From: Alphaproteobacteria bacterium
Lineage (GTDB): Bacteria; Pseudomonadota; Alphaproteobacteria; Geminicoccales; Geminicoccaceae
Direction: 5' to 3'
Assembly (NCBI GenBank): GCA_026982705.1
Contig: JALSGP010000033.1
Location: forward strand, 1 to 64,000
DNA: 64,000 bases
Part shown: piece by piece, positions 6,797-15,715 of the stretch
How positions within the stretch are numbered: position 1 is the first letter of the stretch
Layout of the letters: each line of letters begins with the position of its first letter
Made by a program: the position numbers and the translations under genes
The notes under the pieces: model-generated
Seen by the model: only the letters and a program-made list of their open reading frames with translations
Database searches by the model: none
What the model was told of the DNA's origin: nothing

Positions 6797-8665
6797 TCAG
6801 TCCACCGGGAAACGATAGCCGAGACGGAAGCCGATCCGCTGATCGGTGCCGGCATCGCCGCGCACCAGCCCCCAGTCCGCGCCGAGCGAAAGACCGTCCC
6901 CGCGCACCAGCGTGGCCGAGAGACCGACGCGCAGCGCGTCGCGGGAGGGCAGCTCCACCGTTTCCACACGGCGGGTGCGGCCCTCGGTGAGGGCGAGTTC
7001 CACCGTGCGGTCGGAAAAGTCCCGCACCCAGGCGAGCTCGCCGGAAAGATGGAGGAGGCCCAGTCCCTCCACCGGCCGTTCGGGCGCGGCGAAGCGCAGC
7101 CCCAGCTCCAGGGTGCGCTCGTCGAGGGTGGCGTCGCCGAAGCGCACCCGGCCCACGTAGGGATCGTCGAGGGCGTAGCCGTCCACCTGCCGCCGGGCGA
7201 ACTCGAGGCCGAGCCAGGGCGAGAGGGTGGCCCCGCCCACCGTGAAGGCGGTCTCGAGGCGCTGGCCGAGGCGCAGGGAGGTCACCCCGGTACCGCCGCG
7301 CACCGCCTCGCCGGAGAGGGCGTCGAAGCGGCTGCGGTTCACGTCCTCGCGGCCCCACAGCACCCGGGCGGTCCACACATACCCCTCACCTTCGTGGACC
7401 AGGGCGAAGCCGTCGAGACCGCCACGCACCGTCGCCCGCTCCTCGCCGAAGCGACCGGCGTAGCGGATGCCGTCGACGCTCTCGGCATGGACGAAGGCGA
7501 GACCGGTGGCCTCCCCCAGCCGCCAGCCGATGCCGACACCGCGATAACCGTCGCCGGCGGTGAAGGCGGTACCGGAAGGCGCCCCCGTGTCGCCGACGGT
7601 GAAGCCGAACACCGGCATTTCCGTCTCGGCGGCGAAGGCGTAGGCGTCGACGAGGCCGTTGTCGATGTCGGCGATGAGCTGGGGCACGGTGGTGCTCACG
7701 CCCGGATCGAGGCTGTTCGCCCAGTTCCAGCCCTGGGTCAGATAGTGCTCCACCAGCGCGCCCAGCAGCTTCTGCCCGGCCTCCGAATAGACGGCGTTGA
7801 AACGCGAGCCGCTGAAGATGTCGGTGGCGGCGGAGAGACCCCAGTTGGAAGGCCGGTCCATCACCCGGTCGAAGAAGGTGAGGGCGTCGACGGCCACGAA
7901 ACCGCCGGTGGGTGGGGTGGCATAGTCGGTCAACTTGGTTGCCCAATGGATCGAGAAGCTGCGGAGTGCTGCCGCTTCCTTCGCGGTCCACCCCGGCTGC
8001 CGACCCACGTCGTGGGGCAGGATCAGGAACACCTTGCGTCCCTTGGCGGTGGCACCGGCGTTCTCGAGGCGGTCGAGCTGTGCCTCCGCGAAGGTCCAGC
8101 GGCTGTCCAGTTCGGACGTGTTGTACACCTGTGTGATGTCGTTCAGCCCGATCTGGACCACCGTGAGGGCCTTCTTGCTGGCCCTGAACTTGTCCGGCCT
8201 GGGTTTGTTCTTTCTCTTTTTCTTCTTCTGGAGAAGATCGTCCATCTGCTGGGCGATGTCGTTGTCCGTGTCGCCGCCGGTGGCCCCGGCCCGCGCCAAG
8301 CTCGTCACCTTGCGGAACAGACCGCGATCCCGCTGCCATTCCCACCAGACCTTGACGGAGCCTCCGGCCACCGACTCCTCGTCGCCGAGGACGAAGAGCT
8401 GCTTCACCCGGACCTGATTGGCGTCGCGCGGCTTCTTCTTGGCGTAGGGATTCGCCGGATCGAACCGGTAAGGCTTCGGCTTGCCGCGCCCACGCTTCTT
8501 CGCCTGCACCGCGAGCGCGCCATCCGCCACGGTCCCGGGACAGGCCGCGACGGCCGTCGGATCGTCGTCCGTGCAGACCTCGAAGGCCGCGGCCGGCGTC
8601 GTCGCCAGCCCCAGCACCAGCGCCACGCCCGCGACCCCTGCCATCATGCGCGCGTCGTGTCTCAC
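6797..8665 (-). CDS. Autotransporter-like beta-barrel protein with inactivated SGNH passenger
   Basis: This 622-aa protein has a signal peptide (hydrophobic core about residues 8-27, ending PAAA), an SGNH-like passenger, and a roughly 280-aa C-terminal beta-barrel with alternating aromatic strands that ends GFRLGYRFPVD. The fold markers are kept (FVLGD, QIGLND at 171-176, ALVEHYL). The catalytic positions are not. The nucleophile Ser of GDS is Glu96, and the Asp and His of the DxxH block are Asn291 and Tyr294. The paralogue just upstream keeps all three. Two Lys-rich inserts occur at about residues 56-79 and 147-165. The GTG at 8665 was chosen over the ATG at 8684-8686 because GAGAGGAGGAAC precedes it at ideal spacing. 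It is probably a surface-exposed, non-enzymatic protein. Confidence 0.75.
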   Translation of the reverse strand: MRHDARMMAGVAGVALVLGLATTPAAAFEVCTDDDPTAVAACPGTVADGALAVQAKKRGRGKPKPYRFDPANPYAKKKPRDANQVRVKQLFVLGDEESVAGGSVKVWWEWQRDRGLFRKVTSLARAGATGGDTDNDIAQQMDDLLQKKKKRKNKPRPDKFRASKKALTVVQIGLNDITQVYNTSELDSRWTFAEAQLDRLENAGATAKGRKVFLILPHDVGRQPGWTAKEAAALRSFSIHWATKLTDYATPPTGGFVAVDALTFFDRVMDRPSNWGLSAATDIFSGSRFNAVYSEAGQKLLGALVEHYLTQGWNWANSLDPGVSTTVPQLIADIDNGLVDAYAFAAETEMPVFGFTVGDTGAPSGTAFTAGDGYRGVGIGWRLGEATGLAFVHAESVDGIRYAGRFGEERATVRGGLDGFALVHEGEGYVWTARVLWGREDVNRSRFDALSGEAVRGGTGVTSLRLGQRLETAFTVGGATLSPWLGLEFARRQVDGYALDDPYVGRVRFGDATLDERTLELGLRFAAPERPVEGLGLLHLSGELAWVRDFSDRTVELALTEGRTRRVETVELPSRDALRVGLSATLVRGDGLSLGADWGLVRGDAGTDQRIGFRLGYRFPVD

Positions 8666-8782
8666 GGCGTTCCTCCTCTCCCGCATCGCCCATTGTCCAT
8701 AGCAGAAACGTCCCCGGCTGTCTCGGACATCCCCCGCGGGCTCGATAGCCGAGTATGCGGAACCTTCACACCGGGATACGGC

Positions 8783-10576
8783 TCAGCGGACGGAGATCAC
8801 GGGCCAGCGCCAGGACAGGCGCACGGCCGCCGCGTGCTCGGTCCCGGCGGTGGTGCGCGTCAGACCGTAGCCGGCGCCGAGACGCAGGCCGTCGCCCAGC
8901 GTCAGATCCCCCGACAGGCCGAGGGTGAGGGCATCCTGTCCCGCCAGCACCACCCGTTCGCGGTGGCCGAACCGCCCCTGCCGCAGCCGGAGGGTCACCG
9001 TGTCGTCGGAGAAGTCCCGCACCACCGCCACGTCGGCGGCGAGACGCAGGTCGCCGTCGCCCACCGTCACCGGCGGCAGCTCGAAGCGCAGGCCGGCGCG
9101 GCCGAGGGTCTCCGTCACCGTCGCCGCCCCGAAGCGCACCCGGCCCAGATAGGGATCGGCCATGCCGTAGGCGCCGATACGTCGCCGTGTGACATCGAGC
9201 CCCACCCAGGGCGAGAGGGTGGCCCCGCCCACGCCGAAGGAGGTGGCGAGACGCTGCCCGAAGGCGAGATGCGTCACCTCGGCCCGACCGCGGCTGCCGG
9301 TGGCGGAGACGGCATCGAAGCGCGAGCGCGCCAGCTCCTCGTGCCCCCACGTCACCCGTGCGGTCCAGCCGAAGCCCAGGGCCTCGCCCACCAGCGCCAC
9401 ACCCTCCGCACGGAAGCGGCTCCGCGTCCGCTCCTCGCCGTCGCGTCGGGCGAAGGTCAGATCACGTCCGGCTTCGGCGTGAATCAGGGCGAGACCGAGA
9501 CCGGGGGTGAGCCGCAGGCCCGCCCCGATCCCGCGCCGCCCCTCCTCGGCGAAGGCGAAGGTCGTCGTCTCCGTCCCGGATTCCGCTTCGCCGATGGCGA
9601 AGGCGAGGGTCTCGCCGGCCTTCCCGCCGCCGGCGAAGGCGGTGATCAGTCCCGCGTCGATGTCGGCGTTGAGCTGGCGGACGGTGTCGGCGCCGGCCAC
9701 CAGCGTGTTGGACCAGTCCCAGGCCTGGGTGAGATAGTGTTCCACCAGCGCGGCCAGGAGGGCGTGTCCCCGCTCGCCGAAGTGGACGCTGTCGTAGAAG
9801 AGGGCCGTGGCGTTGGGACCCACCGCATTGGCCGGATCGGGCGTGGTCACGTTGACGAGCCCCCATTTCGCGGGATCCCGGAACACCCGCTCGAAGAAGG
9901 TGTAGACGTCCACCGGGACGAAATTGGCATTGGCGTTGCCGTAGTCGGTGAGGAAGTTCGCCCAGTCGAGGGTGTACTGCGTCCGGGTGGCGCGGTCGGC
10001 GACGTTCGGATAGCGGCCGTAGTCGGGGCTCAGCAGCAGGAACACCCGCCGCTCGTCGGCGGTGGCCCCGGCCGCCCTGAGACGCTCGAACTGCACCTGC
10101 GCGTCGGCCTCGGCCGCGTCCATCTCCGCGATGCTGCGGGCGAGGCGGATGTCGTTGAATCCGATGAACACGAGGGTGAGCTCGCGGCCCGAGTAGCGGT
10201 CGCGCTGCAGGAAGGCGTCCACCTGCTGTTCGAGGGAGCGGCCGCTGCGCGGGGTGGAACTCGCCTCCGCACCGCCCACCGCGTAATTGCTCATGCTGGC
10301 GAAGAGACCGCTTCGGAGCGCCTGCTCGTTCCACTGGCGGAAGGGAAAGGGAGTCTGGGGATCCTGCACCGAGTAGCTGTCGCCGAACACCACCGCCCGC
10401 GGCACCCGGACGTCGTCCTGGGTGGTGGCGCCGTTCCTCACGTAGATGTTGGGGACGTTGAACAGCCCCTGCCACGGCGCGGCCGCCCCGCCGCCCGAGC
10501 CGCCGCCCGCACAACCGGCGAGCCCCGCGAGCAGCGCCACCGCCGCCGCGCCACGCAACCATCGCGCCCGACTCAT
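8783..10576 (-). CDS. SGNH/GDSL esterase autotransporter with lipoprotein signal
   Basis: The 597-aa protein begins with a lipobox (LAGC, Cys22) after a hydrophobic stretch. It carries a complete SGNH hydrolase passenger: VVFGDSYSV (Ser67), NYAVGGAEA (Gly101), FIGFND (Asn141) and DSVH (Asp262, His265). A C-terminal barrel of about 280 residues follows and ends RLSWRWPV. The layout resembles EstA-type esterase autotransporters, which display a lipase or esterase on the cell surface. A lipid anchor on such a protein is unusual but known for a few autotransporters. The ATG is preceded by GAGGAGGAAGAGG. The downstream gene (6797-8665) is a paralogue with a ruined active site. Substrate is unknown. 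Confidence 0.8.
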   Translation of the reverse strand: MSRARWLRGAAAVALLAGLAGCAGGGSGGGAAAPWQGLFNVPNIYVRNGATTQDDVRVPRAVVFGDSYSVQDPQTPFPFRQWNEQALRSGLFASMSNYAVGGAEASSTPRSGRSLEQQVDAFLQRDRYSGRELTLVFIGFNDIRLARSIAEMDAAEADAQVQFERLRAAGATADERRVFLLLSPDYGRYPNVADRATRTQYTLDWANFLTDYGNANANFVPVDVYTFFERVFRDPAKWGLVNVTTPDPANAVGPNATALFYDSVHFGERGHALLAALVEHYLTQAWDWSNTLVAGADTVRQLNADIDAGLITAFAGGGKAGETLAFAIGEAESGTETTTFAFAEEGRRGIGAGLRLTPGLGLALIHAEAGRDLTFARRDGEERTRSRFRAEGVALVGEALGFGWTARVTWGHEELARSRFDAVSATGSRGRAEVTHLAFGQRLATSFGVGGATLSPWVGLDVTRRRIGAYGMADPYLGRVRFGAATVTETLGRAGLRFELPPVTVGDGDLRLAADVAVVRDFSDDTVTLRLRQGRFGHRERVVLAGQDALTLGLSGDLTLGDGLRLGAGYGLTRTTAGTEHAAAVRLSWRWPVISVR

Positions 10577-10673
10577 GGACCTCTTCCTCCTCTCACCCGC
10601 CGCACTTCGATGGCATCACGTTAGCGGAAGCGGCACGAGCGAACACCCCCGCACGCGTCCGACGCACACGTGC

Positions 10674-11330
10674 CTACGCGCCTCGATCCTGCCCTGGCGA
10701 GAGCGGGCCTCCATCCCCACCGGCCCGCAGACGCGCCGCGGCGTGCGCCAGGTCCTCGGGTCGGTTGACGTTGAAGAAGGGATCCGCGGGCCGGGCCGGC
10801 CAGTCCACCACCGACAGCGGATAGCGGGCGGTGAAGAGGTCGATCTTGCGCACCCCCTCCGTCACCAGCGCCGTCCGCAGCGCCCCGCACAGCGCCACCG
10901 GCCACAGGCCGAAGACGGGATGGGTGCGCCCGCCGGAGGCGGCGCAGGCCAGCGCCGTCCCTTCCCGGTGGACCGCCTCCAGCAGGCGCGCCACCAGGTC
11001 CAGCGGCAGGAAGGGGGTGTCGGTGGCCGCGCTCACCACCCAGCCCACGTCCGGCGCCCGCCGCCGTGCCCAGTCCAGCGCCGCGAGGATGCCGGCGAGC
11101 GGGCCCTGATGGCCCGCCACCGGATCCGCCACCACCTCGAGGCCGAAGCGGGCGAAGCGACCGGGATCACCGTTGGCGTTGAGGATCAGCGCGTCCACCT
11201 GCGGGCGCAGACGGGCGATCACGTGTTCCACCAGCGGCCGGCCGCCCAGCTCCAGGAGCGCCTTGTCGCGACCGCCCATGCGCCGGGCGCGGCCGCCGGC
11301 CAGCACCACCGCCAGCACCCGCACGCTCAC
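10674..11330 (-). CDS. mobA: Molybdenum cofactor guanylyltransferase MobA
   Basis: MobA attaches GMP from GTP to molybdopterin to make the guanine-dinucleotide cofactor used by formate dehydrogenases. The 218-aa protein shows the nucleotidyltransferase signature [19 protein letters not shown] at the N-terminus, then [12 protein letters not shown] (metal-binding Asp) and [10 protein letters not shown] near the end. The GTG at 11330 overlaps the fdhD TGA (GTGA), so the genes are coupled, which fits joint maturation of a molybdenum- or tungsten-dependent formate dehydrogenase encoded elsewhere. The frame is open far upstream through fdhD, but similarity starts at this GTG. Confidence 0.9.
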   Translation of the reverse strand: MSVRVLAVVLAGGRARRMGGRDKALLELGGRPLVEHVIARLRPQVDALILNANGDPGRFARFGLEVVADPVAGHQGPLAGILAALDWARRRAPDVGWVVSAATDTPFLPLDLVARLLEAVHREGTALACAASGGRTHPVFGLWPVALCGALRTALVTEGVRKIDLFTARYPLSVVDWPARPADPFFNVNRPEDLAHAAARLRAGGDGGPLSPGQDRGA

Positions 11331-12232
11331 GCCACCTCTCCCTCCGGCAGACTGCCCTTGCGCACGGTGCGCGGATCCTCCCGCTCCTCCACCGCCGACA
11401 GGGGGGCGTCGAAGACGATGCGGTGCTCGCCGGAAAGGGCGAGGAAGCGGCGGCCGCGGGCGCGCCCGATCAGGGTGAGACCGGCCTCGCGGGCGAGTTC
11501 CACCCCCCAGGCGGTGAAGCCAGAGCGCGAGACGAGAACGGGGATCCGCATCTGCACCGTCTTGATGACCATCTCGGAGGTGAGACGGCCGGTAGTGTAG
11601 AAGATCTTGTCCTCGGGGCGGATGCCGTGGCGGAACATGAAGCCGGCGATCTTGTCCACGGCATTGTGGCGGCCGACGTCCTCCATGTAGACCAGCACCC
11701 GGTCGCGGACGCACAGCGCGCAACCGTGGATGGCGCCGGCCTTGAGATAGAGCGAGGGGGTGGTGTTGACGCGCCTCAGCAGCGCGTAGAGCCAGGAGGT
11801 GCGGATCACCGCGTCCCCGGCGAGGCGGATCTCGTGGAAGTGCTCCATGAGATCGCCGAACACCGTGCCCTGGGCACAGCCGGAGGTGCGGATGCGCTTC
11901 TCGAGCTTCTTCTGGTAGTCGGTGGCGCGGGCGGTGCGCACCACCACCACGTCCAGCTCCTCGTCGTGGTCGATGCCGGTGATCTCGTCGTCCGGCCGGA
12001 GCATGTTCTGGTTGAGGAGGAAGCCGAGGGCGAGATACTCGGGATGGTCCCCGATGGTCATCACCGTGACGATTTCCTGGTCGTTGAGGAAGATGGTGAG
12101 GGGACGCTCGTGAACGACGTGGGCTTCCACCCGCCGCCCCTCGTGGTCGAGGCCGGTCACCGCCCGCGTCAGCCGCGGGTCGTCGGGATCCGGCAGCAGC
12201 AGCGCCTCGCCGTGCGCGGACGTCTCGGACAT
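11327..12232 (-). CDS. fdhD: Formate dehydrogenase accessory sulfurtransferase FdhD
   Basis: FdhD passes sulfur from a cysteine desulfurase to the Mo-bis-MGD cofactor, which formate dehydrogenase needs for activity. The 301-aa protein has [20 protein letters not shown] near the N-terminus, [12 protein letters not shown] at the position of the reactive Cys loop, [24 protein letters not shown] and [17 protein letters not shown]. coli FdhD has two Cys in the loop (CxxC); here only one is present. The ATG at 12232 follows GGGAGGGCGGGGACC. It is divergent from the PBP gene with only 29 bases between the starts, so at least one promoter must overlap coding sequence. It forms an operon with mobA. 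Confidence 0.92.
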   Translation of the reverse strand: MSETSAHGEALLLPDPDDPRLTRAVTGLDHEGRRVEAHVVHERPLTIFLNDQEIVTVMTIGDHPEYLALGFLLNQNMLRPDDEITGIDHDEELDVVVVRTARATDYQKKLEKRIRTSGCAQGTVFGDLMEHFHEIRLAGDAVIRTSWLYALLRRVNTTPSLYLKAGAIHGCALCVRDRVLVYMEDVGRHNAVDKIAGFMFRHGIRPEDKIFYTTGRLTSEMVIKTVQMRIPVLVSRSGFTAWGVELAREAGLTLIGRARGRRFLALSGEHRIVFDAPLSAVEEREDPRTVRKGSLPEGEVA

Positions 12233-12261
12233 GGTCCCCGCCCTCCCGTCTGCGGTGGTGC

Positions 12262-14157
12262 ATGAGCATGGCGAGGCGGACGCGAAAGTCGAGTCGCCCC
12301 GCGCGGTCCACCACACGGACCCGTCGGCGCGTGCCGGCGCGGCGCCGTCCCGGCGGCCGCCCCGCCCGCTGGCGCCGCCGGCTGACGCGGTCGCTGCTGG
12401 CGCTGCCGGCGCTCCTCACCGGTCTCGTGGCGGCGGGCGGACTGCTGCTGTTCCTGAGTCTGCCGCGCATCCCCGACCCGCGGGCGGAGCTGGCCGGCCG
12501 CGATCTCCCCCGCGTCACCTTCCTCGCCGCCGACGGCCGCGTGCTGGCCGAACGCGGCGGACGCGGTCCCACCCATCTGCGGCTGGGCGAGATCTCGCCT
12601 TATCTGGTGGCGGCGGTGCTGGCGGTGGAGGACCGGGACTTCTTCCGCCATCCCGGGATCGATCCCCGCGGTCTGCTGCGGGCCCTGTGGCGGGTGGTCC
12701 GGGAGGGCGACTATGTGGCCGGCGGCAGCACCATCACCCAGCAGCTCGCCAAGAACCTGTTCACCGGCGGCGAGCGCACGCTGCTGCGCAAGCTCCGGGA
12801 GCTGGCCGCCGCCGTGCGGCTCGAACTCGCCCTCTCCAAGGAGGAGATCCTCGAGCTCTATCTCGACCGCGTCTATTTCGGCGCCGGCGCCTGGGGGGCG
12901 GAGGCGGCGGCCCGCACCTATTTCGGCAAGTCGGCGGCTGATCTCGACCTCCTGGAAGCGGCGGTGCTGGCCGGGCTGCTGCGCGCGCCCGCGCGCCTCT
13001 CGCCCCTGCGCGATCCCGAAGCCGCCCGGGCGCGGGCACGGGTGGTGCTGCGGGCGATGGTGGCGACCGGCGCCATCGACGAGGCCGCCGCCCGCGCCGC
13101 CCTCGCCCGGCCGCTCCGGCTCGCGCCCGTTCCCGCCTTCGCCCGCCACTTCCTCGACCGGGCCGCCCGCGAGGTGGACGCCCGTCTCGGCCCGCCCACC
13201 GCCGACCGGGTGGTTCACACCGCGCTCCGCCCCGCGCTCCAGCGCCGGGTGGAGGCGGCCCTCGCCCGGGCGCTGGCCGTCCGGCCCGGTCTCGAGGGTG
13301 CGGTGGTGGTGCTGGACCGGCAGGGCCTCCTGAGGGCGCTGGCGGTGAGCCACCCGCGGCGGAGCGCCCGTGATCGCACCGCCATGCCCCGTCCCCCCGG
13401 CTCCGCCTTCAAACCCTTCGTCTACGCGGCGGCGCTGGAGGCGGGGATGACGCCGGCGACGGTGGTGGACGACCGGCCGGTGACGGTGGAGGGCTGGAGT
13501 CCGCGCAACTGGGACGGCCGCTTCCGCGGCCCCGTCACCCTCACCCGCGCCTTCGCCCTCTCCCTCAACACCGCAGCGGTGCGCCTGCAGGAGCGGGTGG
13601 GGCGGGACCGGGTGATCGCCCTCGCCCGCGCGGCCGGCATCACCGCACCCCTCGCCCCGCTGCCCTCCCTCGCCCTGGGCACCCAGCCGGTGACGCCGCT
13701 GGAACTCACCCGGGCGGTGGGGGCGCTGCTGACGGGCCGGCGCCTTCCCGCCACCGCGGTGGTGCGGGTGGACGACGGCGCCGGCCGGGTGCTGGCCACG
13801 GCCCCGCTACCGGGTGCACGGGTGGTCACGCCGGCCACGGCGGCGGCGCTCGAACGGCTGTTCGTGGCGGCGGTGCGGGAGGGGACGGCGCGGGCCGCCG
13901 CCGTGCCGGGTGCCGTGGTGGGCGCCAAGACCGGCACCGGCACCGGCGGGCGCGACGGCTGGATGGTGGGCTTCGCCGGCGATCTCCTGATCGGCGTCTG
14001 GGTGGGTCGCGACGACGCCCGGCCGGTGCCGGGTCTCGCCGGCGGCACCCTGCCGGCCCGCATCTTCCGGGACGTCGCCCGGGCGGCGGTCGCCCGCCGC
14101 GCCGCCGCCCTCACCCCGTCCCCGCCCCGTCCCCGGCCGCCGGCTCGTCGCGGGTGA
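12262..14157 (+). CDS. Class A penicillin-binding protein (transglycosylase/transpeptidase)
   Basis: This 631-aa bifunctional enzyme polymerises and cross-links peptidoglycan in the periplasm. A basic cytoplasmic tail of about 40 residues precedes one membrane helix (about 44-66). The glycosyltransferase domain has [12 protein letters not shown] (catalytic Glu123) and [13 protein letters not shown]. The transpeptidase domain has the nucleophile in PGSAFKPF (Ser381, Lys384), SLNTA, and [12 protein letters not shown] (Lys556). Length is nearer PBP1C-type enzymes than PBP1A, but the PBP1C C-terminal extension is absent. A second ATG lies at 12268. The last 47 bases overlap the convergent agmatine deiminase gene, giving a Pro/Arg-rich tail. 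Confidence 0.92.
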   Translation: MSMARRTRKSSRPARSTTRTRRRVPARRRPGGRPARWRRRLTRSLLALPALLTGLVAAGGLLLFLSLPRIPDPRAELAGRDLPRVTFLAADGRVLAERGGRGPTHLRLGEISPYLVAAVLAVEDRDFFRHPGIDPRGLLRALWRVVREGDYVAGGSTITQQLAKNLFTGGERTLLRKLRELAAAVRLELALSKEEILELYLDRVYFGAGAWGAEAAARTYFGKSAADLDLLEAAVLAGLLRAPARLSPLRDPEAARARARVVLRAMVATGAIDEAAARAALARPLRLAPVPAFARHFLDRAAREVDARLGPPTADRVVHTALRPALQRRVEAALARALAVRPGLEGAVVVLDRQGLLRALAVSHPRRSARDRTAMPRPPGSAFKPFVYAAALEAGMTPATVVDDRPVTVEGWSPRNWDGRFRGPVTLTRAFALSLNTAAVRLQERVGRDRVIALARAAGITAPLAPLPSLALGTQPVTPLELTRAVGALLTGRRLPATAVVRVDDGAGRVLATAPLPGARVVTPATAAALERLFVAAVREGTARAAAVPGAVVGAKTGTGTGGRDGWMVGFAGDLLIGVWVGRDDARPVPGLAGGTLPARIFRDVARAAVARRAAALTPSPPRPRPPARRG

Positions 14158-15139
14158 TGCAGTGGAGACCGCCGCCACCCTCGGGGATGGGTCCCAGCTC
14201 CACCTGCACCACCTCCCGCTCCGGGAAGAGCTGCTCGAAGGTGCGCAGGGCCGCCCGGTCGGCGGCGTCGGCGAAGGCCGGCACCAGCACCGCCCCCTCG
14301 GCGAAGTAGAAGTTCACGTAGCTCGTCGTCAGCCAGCGGCCGTCGTGGCGCCGCCGCGGCTGCGGCAGGTCCAGCGGCACCAGTTCCAGCTTCCGTCCCG
14401 CGGCGTCCACCGTCTCCTCCAACACCTCCCGCACCGCCTCCAGCACCAGCCGGTGGGGCCCGCGCGCATCCCGCGCCACCACCACCACCCCGGGCGCCAC
14501 GAAGCGGGCCACATTGTCCACATGGCCCTTGGTCTCGTCGTCCACGAGACCGGCCGGCAGCCAGATGGTGCGCTCGACGCCCAGGAGGGCGGCCAGCTCC
14601 CGCTCCACCTCGCCACGGCTGGTGCCCGGATTGCGGGCCGGGTCCAGCACCGACGGCTCGCACAGCATCGCCGTGCCCGCCCCGTCCACCTCCAGGGCTC
14701 CGCCCTCCAGCACCAGCTCGCTGGTGAAGGCGGGCAGTCCCAGATGCTCGAGCACGCGATGCGCCATGCGGGCGTCCTGGGCATAGGGCTCGTACAGTTC
14801 GCCCCAGCCGTTGAAGCGGAAGCAGACCCCCGCCCGCCCCCGCGGTCCGACCAGGAAGACCGGGCCGGTGTCGCGGGTCCAGGAGTCGTCGTGGGGCATG
14901 GGCAGGATGGAGACGCCCTTGCCCAGCAGCAGCGACGCCTCCGCCACCAGATCGGGGCGCACGATCATGGTCACCGGCTCGTAGTCGGCGATGGTGCGGG
15001 CCACCCGCGCCCATGCCTCCCGCGCCGCCGCGAGCCGCTCCCCCCACAGCTCCTCGCGGCACGGCCAGGCCATCCAGCAGCGCGCGTGGCGGGCCCATTC
15101 GGGCACGGCGCGATAGCCGAGATCGCGGGGGCTCTGCAT
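14111..15139 (-). CDS. aguA: Agmatine deiminase
   Basis: The enzyme converts agmatine to N-carbamoylputrescine and ammonia on the way from arginine to putrescine. The 342-aa protein has the peptidylarginine-deiminase fold features MPHDDSWTRDTGPVFLV, FNGWG, LEGGALEVDG, DDETKGHVDN and the catalytic Cys327 in [11 protein letters not shown]. The ATG at 15139 begins the conserved part (MQSPRDLGYRAVPEWARH). The 3' end overlaps the PBP gene by 47 bases, so the Gly/Ala-rich tail after the catalytic Cys is the antisense of the PBP tail. N-carbamoylputrescine amidase is not in the window. Confidence 0.92.
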   Translation of the reverse strand: MQSPRDLGYRAVPEWARHARCWMAWPCREELWGERLAAAREAWARVARTIADYEPVTMIVRPDLVAEASLLLGKGVSILPMPHDDSWTRDTGPVFLVGPRGRAGVCFRFNGWGELYEPYAQDARMAHRVLEHLGLPAFTSELVLEGGALEVDGAGTAMLCEPSVLDPARNPGTSRGEVERELAALLGVERTIWLPAGLVDDETKGHVDNVARFVAPGVVVVARDARGPHRLVLEAVREVLEETVDAAGRKLELVPLDLPQPRRRHDGRWLTTSYVNFYFAEGAVLVPAFADAADRAALRTFEQLFPEREVVQVELGPIPEGGGGLHCITRDEPAAGDGAGTG

Positions 15140-15238
15140 GGCGCCTCCCTCTCCCTTGGCCGGCTCGCACCCGCAGCTTGCGGCATTCCGGGGCATCTGG
15201 CAATCGAACGCCGGAATCCCCCACGGAGGGCCGTCGCC

Positions 15239-15715
15239 GTGACCGGCCGCATCGAACGCCGTCTCGCCGAGATGGGCCTCGCCCTGCCGACGCCGTCCCG
15301 TCCCGTCGCCGCCTATGTGCCGGCGGTGCGGATCGACCGGCTGCTGTTCGTCTCCGGCCAGCTCCCCCTGGAGGACGGGGAACTGCGGGTGCGGGGCCGG
15401 GTGGGGGCCGAGCTCACCCTGGAAGAGGGGGTGGAGGCGGCCCGGCTGTGCGCGCTCCATCTCCTGGCCCAGGTCAAGGCGGCGCTCGGCGATCTGGACC
15501 GGATCGCCCGGGTGGTGGAGCTGCGGGGCTTCGTGGCCTCCGCCCCCGAATTCACCGACCACCCGAAGGTGATCGACGGCGCCTCCACCCTGCTGGTGTC
15601 GGTGCTGGGCGAGGCGGGGCGTCATGCCCGCTTCGCCGTGGGCTGCCCGAGCCTGCCGCTGGACGCGCCGGTGGAGGTGGGCGCCGTCTTCGCGGTGCGG
15701 GCCGACGGCGACTAG
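15239..15715 (+). CDS. RidA/YjgF family protein
   Basis: The 158-aa protein has the RidA-family features RLLFVSGQLPLEDGEL, a helix with LCALHLLAQVKAALGDLDRI, VVELRGFVASAPEF and LGEAGRHARFAVGCPSLPLDAPVEV. RidA proteins hydrolyse reactive enamine/imine intermediates from PLP enzymes. The Arg of GEAGRHAR may correspond to the substrate-binding Arg. The start is GTG at 15239 with ACGGAGGG in front. The stop TAG shares its CTAG with the convergent mutM stop. It is divergent from aguA, with 99 bases between starts. Confidence 0.88.
   Translation: MTGRIERRLAEMGLALPTPSRPVAAYVPAVRIDRLLFVSGQLPLEDGELRVRGRVGAELTLEEGVEAARLCALHLLAQVKAALGDLDRIARVVELRGFVASAPEFTDHPKVIDGASTLLVSVLGEAGRHARFAVGCPSLPLDAPVEVGAVFAVRADGD

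Noticed and set aside
7049-10624. 1191-aa open frame on the plus strand
   Set aside because: It is antisense to both SGNH-barrel genes. Its composition (His/Gln/Gly/Ala-rich, no motifs) is what the opposite strand of high-GC coding DNA gives.
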